This document shows, piece by piece, positions 22,742-34,213 of a stretch of 64,000 bases of DNA. Position numbers and translations under genes: made by a program. The notes under the pieces are model-generated. The model had not been told where the DNA came from. It worked only from the letters and a program-made list of their open reading frames with translations, and did not search any database. Origin of the DNA: Erpobdella octoculata. Taxonomy: Eukaryota > Annelida > Clitellata > Hirudinida > Erpobdellidae. Numbering within the stretch: position 1 is the stretch's first letter; each line of letters begins with the position of its first letter. Location of the stretch: the NCBI GenBank assembly GCA_963978895.1, contig OZ022244.1, positions 9,511,085 through 9,575,084 of the forward strand, in the 5' to 3' direction.

Positions 22742-23169
22742 CTCTAGCTGTCTTTCTAAGATGGATGACATGAAAAAAAAACTTTAAATGCAGAACATAA
22801 AGTCAAGAAGAAAATTATTAAAAACGACTCAGACATATAATTATTATAATTTAATCTACCAAATATTTATAAATTTTGTCTACACTAACTCATATTTTTG
22901 CTCTACAAAAACAAATAAATTATTAATTTTATGTTTAATATTAGTATTTATTAACATTATTTTATTCTAATTAAACCTATATATTACTGAAAATTGAAAC
23001 AAATTAAATGACTGAAATGAAAACTAAAATAAATTGAATATATTCTATTTTATGCTTCTTGGTAGAGACCTTCCTAAAATGTGAATAATTAGAAATTGGA
23101 AGTTGTCTTCAGTTTCAACATAATTTTCCTTTTTATCGTGAACGTCATCATTGACGTCTTCCATCGCCA

Positions 23170-23269
23170 TCAACATGTCACTCTCATCATCATCATCATC
23201 ATCATCACCATCATCATCATCTTCATCTTCATCATCCCCATCAACCTCATTATCATCAACATCATCATC

Positions 23270-23301
<32 letters not shown>

Positions 23302-23440
23302 TTTCATCTTCATCTTCATCATCATCATCATCCCCATCAACGTCATTATAATCAACATCATTATCATCATCATCAGCAGCAGCAACAGCAGCATCATCAG
23401 CATCAACATCATCATCATCATCATCACTATCATCATTGTC
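23170..23440. repeat. (CAT)n compound trinucleotide repeat
   Basis: Interrupted CAT/CAC/CTT trinucleotide tract. Poly-Ser and poly-Ile frames are artefacts. Confidence 0.95.
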
Positions 23441-23499
23441 GTCATCGCGCTCCAGAGTAGCATGGCACAGAATACAGAATCTTCCATCGATCGTTTATT

Positions 23500-24150
23500 G
23501 ATCTAGAAAGAAGCTCAAATTTCTGCTTCTTCTTCAGCTTATTACTGAGAACTTCTTAACACCAGCGCAGTTTTTATCATCGAAATACAAAATCATAAAT
23601 ACGCTTTATTCATTATATATATATACATATAGTGATATATATATATATATTTTATATATATATATATTAAAAAAAATTACAACCTGATTTGATTTTCATC
23701 TCGTCGGTTTTTGTTTGAATAAAAAAAATAATAAATAAAATATTTTGATGAAAACTTGTTAATATTTAACAAACTGCATTCACATTTTGTACTAAAAAAC
23801 AATTTTTAAATCTTCTCTCGTGTGCACTCAAAGACCTCCATCCAAGGAATCCAGGTAGGTAACACCTACAATATAACCAGGTGTACCGAAGTATGTCATT
23901 GAGTGCTATGTATTTTATTTAATGAATATTGAACAGTGAGCTCACCATTAGACCAAGGAATGCAAATGAGAACATATAATAAACAGGCATATGTGATTCT
24001 GTAATATAAAACAAGAGAACCGTTAAAAATTTCATTTTTCATATATCTTTTATATTTTTTAATTCAGTAGCTTTAAAGTTTTTGCAAATTAATTTTTTAT
24101 GTTCATAAGTTTATAAAATAAAAAACATTGACCACAGTTTTATAAATATT
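23500..24150. other. No recognisable gene
   Basis: AT-rich stretch with short TA tracts near 23620-23670. It lies downstream (3' side) of the truncated minus-strand Penelope-like RT. Confidence 0.5.
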
Positions 24151-24152
24151 TA

Positions 24153-25364
24153 TTATTTATCAACAGTAAAATGTAGAACGGATTTTTCTTCAAAACTATC
24201 CCTCAATTTAAACAAATCAGACTCATTTTCCACAAGAAGAAAAATATCGTCGACATATCTAGCGTATAATAATGGTTTGGGATTGAAATTTAACAGAACA
24301 GTTGTCTCTAAATTTCCCATATAAAAATTGGCGAATGTAGGTCCAAGTGGAGACCCCATGGCGACACCGTCGACTTGGAGGTATAAATTATTATTAGGAT
24401 GTCGAAATGGTGATTCTGAAGTTCAGATGGTCAAAATTTGTTTCAAAAGCTCTTCAGGAATTCTTGGAGGAGGCAACGTTGAATGATTATACACGTAACG
24501 GCAGATAATTGAAATTGTCTCTTGAATAGGTACATTAGTAAATAAACTTTCAACATCTAAAGATGCACAAATTCCTTTATTCTTGCAACCGTGAACCAAG
24601 TCAACAAAATCCAGAGACGATTTTAGACTATATTGATTAGGACAAAATGGAAAAATTATCTTGTTGATATATTTAGCTAAATGATATGTAGGAGTAGGGC
24701 ATTGAGAGATTATAGGACGTAAAGGATTACCAGCTTTGTGAGTTTTCACCATACCGTATAAGTAACCAGGTGCAAAATCTCCTATTAAAATAGACATTTT
24801 ATCTTCGTCGAGACAATTATTTAATTTTCGAATTAAAACATTAACTCTTTGTTTAATTGCAAAAGTTGGATCTTTTGTAATTTTCAGAAATTTATTTGTA
24901 TCAGCAACTAGTTCATTTAGTTTCATCAGATATTCAGAGTTGTTCATAATAACATAGCTTTGAATTTTATCAGCCTTGAGTATTACTATATTAGGATTAG
25001 ATCGTAATGATTTAGCCGCGTGTCTGAGATGAGTTGGAATACTAGAATGAAATGGACGATACCTGTTAATTTGTCCCTCGCGTAGCAACTCGATTCTTAA
25101 AGAATCATCAAACATAATCAGTCCAACTTCTCTCAATGAATGGAGTTTTTCAAAGAGAATTTCCAGCTCCGTTTTTTTGTTTGTTTGATCGTACTTTTTG
25201 CAGATATGAAAGTTAAATCCAAGATTTAAAAAATCACGTTCGACGGGAGAAGGAGTATATGAAGAGAGGTTTATAAAACAATCAGTAAAATCCTTCAGTA
25301 GAAACGAACCGGAGTATAATTTACTGAGTTTTTTGGTAATAATACTTCGTTTAACTCGCTCCAA
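24153..25364 (-). pseudogene. Penelope-like element reverse transcriptase, truncated
   Basis: The minus strand encodes a Penelope-type RT, which primes on exposed DNA ends and is related to telomerase. The first part (25364-24423) has the PLE N-terminal region, the FAPGYLYGMVKTHK and PLRPIISQCPTPTYHLAKYI blocks, and motif A CASLDVESLFTNVP. The second part (24359-24153), in a shifted frame, has GVAMGSPLGPTFANFYMG and the catalytic YARYVDDIF. A frameshift lies between 24360 and 24423. After HFTVDK the frame stops and no GIY-YIG endonuclease follows, so the copy is both frameshifted and 3'-truncated. The family call is firm from motif order. Confidence 0.92.
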
Positions 25365-25387
25365 TTTGATAAATTGTTCTTGTGTAA

Positions 25388-25813
25388 ATTGATGTTTCCA
25401 ATGTTAATGAATTCCACGACATCGGTACCTGCTGCTCTGTTGATCTGGTTCAATCACTTGATAATTTTCTTGAGACGGATTCACCTGATGAGTTTCAACT
25501 TAATCATAAGTGTGATATGTATAAAACAAACAGTCCTGACGTTTTGGACGCATGCTCTTTTTCGCAATATTTCGATACCACGCAAGATCCGTCATCTAAA
25601 GATACTTTAGAAGATATCCTCACAGAAAGTCCTTGTTCCTTCACGACCGTTGTTGATGACTTGGATCAACCTGTTAGTCCTGTTGATACCGCGCGCACCT
25701 GTGTCGAAGAAGAATGTCCGATTGATGACAATTGTTCGTACTCCTCCAGTTCCTTCCTCCATTTACTTTCAAACGAGAACATCACTGTTCGACGAAAGCG
25801 GAGATATTCTTGA
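25388..25813 (+). CDS. Possible truncated host exon, unknown protein
   Basis: An open frame of 142 codons without an upstream ATG abuts the 5' side of the minus-strand Penelope RT. It is acidic and Ser/Asp-rich, with spaced cysteines (CCSVD, CEKE-like CVEEECP, DNCSYSSSS), and ends in a basic tail (TVRRKRRYS) before TGA. No domain is recognised. The composition is unlike the neighbouring AT-rich DNA, which suggests real coding sequence. It could be the last exon of a host gene broken by the Penelope insertion, or an unrecognised transposon ORF. An internal ATG lies at 25517. Confidence 0.35.
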   Translation: MDVSNVNEFHDIGTCCSVDLVQSLDNFLETDSPDEFQLNHKCDMYKTNSPDVLDACSFSQYFDTTQDPSSKDTLEDILTESPCSFTTVVDDLDQPVSPVDTARTCVEEECPIDDNCSYSSSSFLHLLSNENITVRRKRRYS

Positions 25814-26128
25814 TTTTATTTATTTAAATATCTTATGTAATTTCGACTTAATTTAATTATTTATTATCATAATACTTGCTTTTATTATTATTATTATTAT
25901 TACTGCTACTATTATTTTATCCTTTAATTAAACGTTTTTAATTATACTTATTTTATCCTCATAACTCCAGTTTATTTTATGTACGTTATTTAATTACATT
26001 GTCTAAATTTGATTATTTTTATTAATATCCTTCTATTGAGATAATTCCTTGAGGATATTAGTTTATTTGTATATTTAGTTATTACATGTTTTCTTATCTT
26101 TTGCCTCCTTTTACGCGATCGTATTTAC

Positions 26129-26169
26129 AGACTCTGAAGATGGCGAAAGCCGAAACGGCCCGTAAGTCT
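26129..26169 (+). ncRNA. Hammerhead ribozyme (type I, Penelope-associated)
   Basis: All core elements are present in order. Stem I 5' is AGACT (26129-26133), the core CTGAAGA (26134-26140) fits CUGANGA, stem II is GGC-GAAA-GCC, then GAA and stem III ACG-GCC-CGT, the cleavage triplet GTA (26162-26164), and stem I 3' AGTCT (26165-26169), which pairs fully with the 5' strand. An extra unpaired U sits between the core and stem II. Penelope-like elements are known to carry such minimal hammerheads, which self-cleave their transcripts. Cleavage is predicted after A26164. Confidence 0.85.
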
Positions 26170-26335
26170 GAAATAAAGAAAGTTTTAAATGTTAATACTT
26201 TTCTTAATACGTGTTGCAGTAAACAAAAAACGTTCCGAAACATTGAGAAAGTATCTATAAAACTCATAGCGGCTGAATGGAGACTTATTTTTAATCGAGC
26301 TTGTCTTAAAGAAAATCTTATGCCATCTTACATTA
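26129..26335 (+). mobile_element. Penelope-like 5' fragment with hammerhead ribozyme
   Basis: A hammerhead ribozyme (26129-26169) is followed directly by a frame reading K-rich sequence to WRLIFNRACLKENLMPSY. This resembles the N-terminal region of Penelope ORFs (a run of basic residues, then IxFxxxCxxxxLxP). The coding part stops at a TA microsatellite after about 55 codons. The same arrangement occurs at 39821-39990, and the coding half alone at 45960-46130. Confidence 0.75.
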
Positions 26336-26360
26336 TATATATGTATATATATATATAGAT

Positions 26361-27530
<1,170 letters not shown>

Positions 27531-27698
27531 GAATTTGAATTTTGAATTTGAATTTTGTTTATTATCAGAACCAAAAATATAAAAAAAAAGTCTATAGAAT
27601 CAAGCCATAAAAAATTAATGTCTGAAAGTTATATTTTTGATGAAGAGGAGCTACATCAGGCTCCTCTATACTGACAGAATCTGGAGGACTCGCGACTC

Positions 27699-30600
27699 CT
27701 AAGAGATGCGGTCCTTGAAAGCGTTTACTGTCGGGGCGTCAATTGTGTATTGCGTAAGCGCATTCCATGGAGCGACAATCCGGTTTGTGAAAAAATTGTA
27801 TCGCTCTTCGCAACCTCTGACATACTGGCGCTCTAATTTGCAGTTGTGGCCACGCAGGTGGTATGCCGTGTGGCCGGCTGCTCGAGTTTGCGGAACGGAA
27901 AAGCTGACGTCGTCGATGTTGTGGGCGATTTTGAACTGCTCGATCAGGTCACCTCTCGAACGGCGGTCTTGTAGCGTTGTGATCCCAAGCTGTTGCAGAC
28001 GATGTTCATAGGGCTGATGTTTTAGTGTTGCAATGATTTTTGTTGCCCGACGTTGGACCTGCTCAAGAAGGTTAATATCGCCCTTTTGATAAGGCGACCA
28101 AGATTGAACAGCAAATTCAAGATGTGGGCGGACGTAGGAGAGGTAAAGTGTACGCCACAGTATGAGGCTGCGGCTGCGGAAAGCTTTTCTGAGTCGGCTG
28201 AGCATATGATTGGCTGATGACGCTGCTTTTTCGACCTGTGATCGGACCTTTAGATCATCTGAGACGAGAACACCAAGATCACGTTCGACTTTTGTGACTT
28301 CGAGTGGTCGCCGCGTGCCGTCAATATGTCTCATAGAGTATTGGTGGGTTATTCTGTGTGAGCGACCGACATGCATGAGTTTGCATTTCTCGACATTGAA
28401 GTGCATTAGCCAAGTGAATGACCACTCAACTGCACGGTCAATGTCAGCCTGGAGAGATGAAATGTCGGAAGCTGACTTGATGATGCCGATGATTTTGCTG
28501 TCATCCGCGTACATTTTGATTTGGTGTGTGATAGTGTCCGGTAAGTCGTTAATAAATAACACAAAAAGTAGTGGACCAAAAACAGAGCCTTGAGGAACGC
28601 CACTTGTCACATTCTTCCACTCGGACTCGCAGCCTTCAATCAAAACGCGCTGCTTCCTATCTTTCAGCCACGCTTCGATCCATGTGAGTAGCATACCACG
28701 GATGCCATAAGCTTTTAGTTTATGCAGTAGGCGTTTGTGAGGTACTCTGTCGAATGCTTTGGCAAAATTTGTATATACTACGTCAGCCACATAGCCGCAA
28801 TGAACAGCTTCAGTGAGTATGACGCGAGTTTCAAGTAGATTTGTCAAGCAGCTTTTTTTCTTGAAAAAACCATGTTGATGTTTGCTGATTAAGCCGTTGA
28901 CGACGCAGTGCTGCATGATGTGTTCATGTAGAATGCCTTCCATTACTTTATAGGGCACAGGAGTGAGAGAGACAGGCCTGTAGTTAGAAGGCTTGAGCTT
29001 GCTGCCTTTTTTGAAGATTGGGGAAACATTTGATTTTCTCCATGTGTCCGGTATAACTCCGGACATGAAGGAGCGCTTGTAGATGAGAGCCAGGGGTGTG
29101 GCAAAGGCAGCTGCGCAATTGCTGAGAACGCGTGGCTGCAAACCGTCAAGACCCATCGATTTAGTTTTTTCTAAGCTGTGGAGTCTTTTTTGAAGAATAG
29201 CTGCAGAAAAACAACTTTCATTTACATCGCAGATTGATTCGATGCGATCTGTAAAAGCAGGCATGTAACCCTCAGGTTCGATGACAAAAACAGATTGAAA
29301 ATAGTCATTGAGTGATGAACAGATTTTTTCACGGTCCGCAGTTATGGTGCCGTCGGCTGTCTGAATAGAGTTGATGTCGTCTTTGACAAACTGCTTGCTA
29401 CGGACATGTGAATGAAGAAGTTTTGGATTGGATTTGGAAGCGCTGATTGGTTGTTCCTCATACATGAGAATTGCCGACTTGACTGTTTTAGCTACACGCT
29501 TGCAAGCCTCTCGATGAGATTCTCGTAGAATAACTGCAGAGTCGCGCCCCGATGCGATGTATTTAGCCCAGACCTCGCGCTTGACTCTGGCTGCTTTTAT
29601 AACTTCGGGTGTTACCCAAGGTTCTTTTTTCCGGACAAATGGAGTTGTTGTAGATGGGATGTGTAGTGCAACCGCTTCGTTGTATCGGTCGATAAGAAGC
29701 TGATAAGTGTCAGGTACTGAAAGGCCATCAAATAAGTTTTCCCAGTCGGTGTTTGAAATACGAGATGACAGCGCATTGTAGTCAGCTTTGCTCCATATAA
29801 AACGTTTGTGCGACGGAGAAACACGTGAATTGTTCAGACCGGCCACAGCGAACCGACCGGTTATAAAGCAATGGGATTGGCCCATGGGCGTGTATCCAAG
29901 TGAGTCAGCTTCAAGTATCTCGATAGCTCGGTCGGGGTCGTTGGTAATAATGAGGTCAAGAGTGCTGCTAGGCGTAACATAACGATTACAGCGGTACGTG
30001 GGAAACGTGACAAGCTGTGTAAGGTGCCAGTCGTTCTGGCACTCTTGAAATCTAATGTCACTAGGATGTTCGTTACCTATATGGGCAACTGTTGCCACGC
30101 CACCACCCACGTCGATTGGAGCATATTTTGTGTGAGAGAAATTAAAATCGCCATAGAGCAACATAAATGAGCAGCTCAAGGCGGAAAGTGAGCTACGAGC
30201 TGTTGTGACTGAAGCAATACATTGTGTGAGATAGTCGTCGTTCAAGTCATGAGGGCGATATAAACAACCAACGAGGAAAGTTTCTCCACCGAAACAAATG
30301 ACTCGCCAGACTTGTTCAATAGCTGGAGAGTTGAGCTGAGGAATGCCGGTCTCACTGGTCACAACTTTATCCACAACGTAGATCGCAACACCTCCTCCAG
30401 CGCTCCTCTCTCTGTCTTTACAGTGCAGTTGATAGCCAGCTATGGAGGTGTCTGAGGATTCGTTAAACCATGTTTCCACAAAAAAACATGGCATGTGGTC
30501 TAAACGATTGGTCGAGGGCTGCTATTCTTGCTGTTAGCTCATCGCGTTTATCTTTATTGAGCGAGCATGGGTTGTTAGACCAAAACCGAAAGTGATTTAG

Positions 30601-30759
30601 AGACGAGGTAGGTGAAGAGGATTTGGGCTGGCTTTTCTTGTTGGGGTGACGCATTCTCTGTGGCTTTTGCAAGAGTGAATTATTGGGCCTTCTTGAATTT
30701 GTGCAGTTGATTGCCACGGATGCCGTATCGAAAGGGCGAATCATTACCAAATTGAGCAT
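27699..30759 (-). pseudogene. LINE ORF2: endonuclease and reverse transcriptase
   Basis: The ORF2 protein has an AP-type endonuclease followed by RT. The first part (30759-30463) includes FRFWSNNPCSL and is out of frame with the rest. A 1-nt indel in the A-run near 30480-30487 separates them. The 931-codon remainder has the endonuclease motifs LLYGDFNFS and STLDLIITND, RT YRPVSLTPVPYKVME, motif A VVYTNFAKAFDRVPH, motif B SGVPQGSVFGPLLF and motif C MYADDSKI. Two catalytic positions deviate: the SDH pair of the endonuclease reads QSH, and the first Asp of RT motif A reads Asn. The family match is strong, but the copy should be inactive on three counts. Confidence 0.92.
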
Positions 30760-31018
30760 TGAGTTTGTTTCTTTCTTGCCTCAACTGGTAGTCTAATTGT
30801 CTTTCTGCCTCTGTTAAATCCGGGCTGATATAAACGGCCTTGTACGTACTGTTGCTTCTCAAACCTTTAGCTGCCAAGAGGGTCGGGTTTCTGAGACTTG
30901 CATCAGTTAGTTCCACGAGGATTGGGCTCGGTTTTGCTTGATCTTTGGATCTTAATCTCTTTATGCATACTGGTTTTACATCAGACTTGCCGATTGAACA
31001 AAAAAGATCTTTCACAAA
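30680..31018 (-). pseudogene. LINE ORF1, C-terminal part
   Basis: This frame continues ORF1 on the far side of the LTR insertion, beginning at FVKDLFCSIG and going through IKRLRSK, PILVELTDASLRNPTLLAAK and SPDLTEAERQLDYQLRQERN. This is the usual C-terminal half of the RRM-like/basic region of CR1/Jockey ORF1. The stop lies about 80 bp inside the start of the ORF2 frame, so the two ORFs overlapped in the ancestor. Confidence 0.82.
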
Positions 31019-31394
31019 TGTCACGCCCGCGTAAACGCAGTGTGCGTGCCTGGCCCTATATCTTTGGAATTTCCGGCGTAGGTGGTAAAAGGGGTATTGC
31101 ACAACGTTGCGCGAATGTTTGAATATTTTAGCCTGTAGCCTGTAGCCTGGAGGGCTTGTATATATAAGGCTGTTGCGATCTATTTTGGTTGTTCGCCATT
31201 GTTCGCCATGTTTGATAGAACTTGAAACTGTTTTTTGTCTGTCGTGTTGTTGGTGATAGTTTTCGATAATCTTGAACTGTATTCGTTAATAAAACAACTA
31301 ATAATATCTAAGAGTGTCTTTAACTTTATTACGATAGTTAGTCGTCTTGAATTTCTCCAGCAGTATCGACTATCGCAAAGGCGGAGTCGTGACA
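31019..31394 (+). repeat. 5' LTR (376 bp)
   Basis: It starts TGTCACGCCCGCG and ends GGCGGAGTCGTGACA. It contains TATATATAAGG near 31156-31168 as a likely TATA box and AATAAAAC near 31290 as a possible polyadenylation signal. It is followed by TGGTGGCAGCGGTGGGA, a probable tRNA primer-binding region. Confidence 0.93.
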
Positions 31395-31820
31395 TTGAAC
31401 TCTTGTGGTGGCAGCGGTGGGATTGTCAATTCGGTACATCGATCAGTTTGGGTGAGATTCGTCCTGGGTGATAGAGTTCATCGAGTTGGTGAAGTTCTAC
31501 CAAGTTTGGAGATCTGACGACTTTGGCGGTATACAGTGGTTTTGGCGGGATCAGCAGAATTCGACCGGGATCTGCAAAACCGACTAGGGATTCGACGCAA
31601 ATCGACCAGATCAGGGAGGATCATCATCGCAAGATCGATGATTGACGATTCAGTGTTGGGAAAGAGTCCAGACAGAGTTTCAGTCCGTTCAGTTCGACCA
31701 CGAGGCAACATCCGTTCGTAAGGAGGGCCGATCCACATCTCAGGTTAGAGATTTTATCGTTGCCGGATTGCCCAGTTAGGTTTTTCTTTTTTTTTCTTCT
31801 GTGTAGTAGGTTTCGTAAAT

Positions 31821-32885
31821 ATGTATAGAACCCCTACGGTTGAAGAGTCGGTTGCACAGGATAGTCCGACCGGGATCCTTAGCGAGGAGCACTATCAATT
31901 TGTTGATGATTGTCGGCGTCCACGTAGAGTTAGTGAAGATGCTAACGTTAGCAAAAATTCCAAATCAGAAATAGCTGAGCGTAAGTTAGCATCGCGCGAA
32001 GCAGAATTGGCAGCAAAAGAAGCTAAGTTAGAAGAAGATATGGCGAACCGCAGACTCGCTGAAGCTAAATTAGAACAGGAGCGCAGACTCGCTGAAGCTA
32101 AATTAGAACAGGAGCGTAGACTTGCTGAAGCTAAGTTAGAACAGGAGAGCAGACTCGCTGAAGCTAGGTTAGATGAGGATAGGGCAACCCGCAGACTTGC
32201 TGAAGCTAAACTAGAGCTAGAACGTGAAAGGATTCAGGACCACAATAGTCTTGAGGTTTCTTTATCCGTTCGCACTAGTCGCTTTCTAAATGCCATGAAG
32301 GGTATAATGGCGGAGTTTCCTTCAGATCCTGCTGCAATACCGGGGTATTTTCAATATTTAGAGAATCAATTTGTATCTTACCAAGTTGATGATGATGTGA
32401 AACCCAAAATATTACAGGCACATTTGAATAATAGAGCTCGCTCAATCTTGAGTCGATTGACCATTGCTCAGTTAGGTGACTATGAGGAATTAAAGCAAAT
32501 TCTATTGCAGGAATTTCGGGTCACTCCCAGTCTTTTGAGGGAGAGGTTTTATGCTGTAAAACGAAGACCTGGTGAGACTTATTCACAGGTAGCTTCTGAA
32601 TTACACACAGCGTTATCCTACTATATCAAAAGTAGGAATATCGATGAGAATTTCCATCAATTAGTTAGTTTGATGTGTGCCGATAGATTGAAACAACTAA
32701 TGTCTCCCAGTTGTGCAGATTTTATTTTAACCCAGGAAAAGGATGATTGGTTAAATCACCTTGAGAGCTTTCACGCGTTGCGGATAGCTACATGGCCACA
32801 CACGAGCATGAGACTAGACCGCCTCGATTCAACAACCCAAAACCAACAGATAAAGGGTCAGGGTCTCCAATTCCCAATAGACTGA
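31821..32885 (+). pseudogene. Gag-like protein
   Basis: The 354-codon frame begins with an acidic N-terminus and then a charged helical repeat of 11 residues (RRLAEAKLEQE, about four copies, codons 70-130), likely coiled coil. It is followed by a retrotransposon Gag core (PAAIPGYFQYLENQF..., LKQILLQEFRVTP, FYAVKRRPGETYSQVA). In Gypsy elements Gag forms the virus-like particle. The frame leaves the true one near 32780-32800. The CCHC knuckle CFKCHKKGHSFKEC lies just downstream in another frame (32936-32977), preceded by an in-frame TGA at 32930. Confidence 0.85.
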
Positions 32886-32935
32886 CTAAAATAGCCATCG
32901 ACCCTAATATGGATAACGATAAAAAGTATTGATTA

Positions 32936-33598
32936 TGCTTTAAATGCCATAAGAAGGGTCATTCGTTCAAGGAATGTCCTCTACACAAATTCCCTTCCTC
33001 GAATTTACCTAATCCCAGAATTACTTGTTGTCAAACAGAAAATTCCCTTAATTGCCTCGGTGATAGGAAAACATTTGTTGATGATAAAAATTTGTCCTCT
33101 CAGTCAAAAAATTCCCGTAATTGTCTCGATGATAGGAAAACATTGGTTGATGGTAAAAATTTGTCTTCTCATTCAGAAAATTCCCTTAGAGGTCTCGTTG
33201 ATAGGAAAATATTGTTTGATGATCAAAAATCTTTTCCCTGTCCCGAAGCATGTCCCATTATAGATGTTGATGATTATCACATTAGGTCTTATGAGAATGT
33301 ATTTATCGATCAATTACCATCTATTCCAGCTTTGATTGATGGTGGTGCAGAAGTGTGTTGCATTAGAGAAGATTTAATTAAATCTCTTCATAGGGTACCA
33401 CATAAATTTATAAAATTATCTGGCCTTAAAGGTCAACCAGAAATTGTAGGTTGTGTTAGATTAGTTGTTCGACCAGATCTTGTGGGTGATGACATTGTGA
33501 ACCTAGCACCCAAGGTTCGTGCATAGTTTGCTGTCGTCCCAAATCTTAATGAACAAATTATTATCACTCCCTCCGTAAGTAACCTATTAAAAACGATA
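32936..33598 (+). pseudogene. Nucleocapsid knuckle and aspartic protease remnant
   Basis: The frame holds the CCHC zinc knuckle (CX2CX4HX4C), then about 42-bp repeats around DDRKTL..DGKNLSS, then a retropepsin-like domain: IPALIDGGAEVCCIRE, with DGGA in place of the usual D(S/T)GA, and the flap-side NLNEQIIITPSVSNLL. Stops at 33524-33526 and 33596-33598 break it. The protease would cut the Gag-Pol precursor. The Ser/Thr-to-Gly change at the active-site triad suggests loss of function. Confidence 0.75.
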
Positions 33599-33601
33599 TA
33601 A

Positions 33602-34213
33602 TTGTATGATACCGTTGCATACCCTATTAAGAACAAACAAAATGCACATGATTCTGATGTGAATATTCCCAGTCTTGAAATAAATAATTCACAATATTTT
33701 GTTTTAGATGAACTTCGTAATGATGAGCATAGTCCGGATGTTGCATTGATTCTCGGTGAAGGTGTTTCTCGTGCTGCTGATGCTAGGAAAGATACTTGTC
33801 AGGACATAGGTGTTTCTGTAGTTTCGGGTGATGATATTTGTCCAGGTGCTGATGCTAGGAAAGTTGATTCACAGACTGATACTTGTCAGGACATAGGTGT
33901 TTCTGTAGTTTCGGGTGATGATATTTGTCCAGGTGCTGATGCTAGAAAAGTTGATTCACAGACCGATACTTGTCCAGACTTAGGTGTTTCTGTAGTTGCG
34001 GGTGATGATATTTGTCCAGGTGTTGATGCAGGCGGAAGTGATTCACAAACCGACGCTCGATTCACCACGGGTAACGATGGATGTCAGGGGGTAGACGATA
34101 GTAATGATCACGATGCGTTTGCCAAAGAGCAACATGATTGTCCTTCACTTAAGTCCTTCTGGTTGCTAGGTATAGATAAGCGTAACAACTTTTATATCGA
34201 CAGGGGACTTTAG
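33602..34213 (+). CDS. Repeat-bearing spacer ORF where RT is expected
   Basis: The frame is continuous with the protease and integrase apart from stops. It holds three tandem copies of a 29-residue unit (87 bp; starts near 33791, 33878 and 33965) built on DTCQDIGVSVVSGDDICPGA. It then passes to KRNNFYIDRGL, which is the normal start of the integrase N-terminal region. None of the RT or RNase-H motifs (LDLxxGY, FxDD or similar) is present. The repeat looks like an expansion that filled or followed a deletion of RT. Confidence 0.7.
   Translation: MYDTVAYPIKNKQNAHDSDVNIPSLEINNSQYFVLDELRNDEHSPDVALILGEGVSRAADARKDTCQDIGVSVVSGDDICPGADARKVDSQTDTCQDIGVSVVSGDDICPGADARKVDSQTDTCPDLGVSVVAGDDICPGVDAGGSDSQTDARFTTGNDGCQGVDDSNDHDAFAKEQHDCPSLKSFWLLGIDKRNNFYIDRGL

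Noticed and set aside
23096..23506. Poly-Ile/poly-Ser frames
   Set aside because: They come from a compound CAT trinucleotide repeat.
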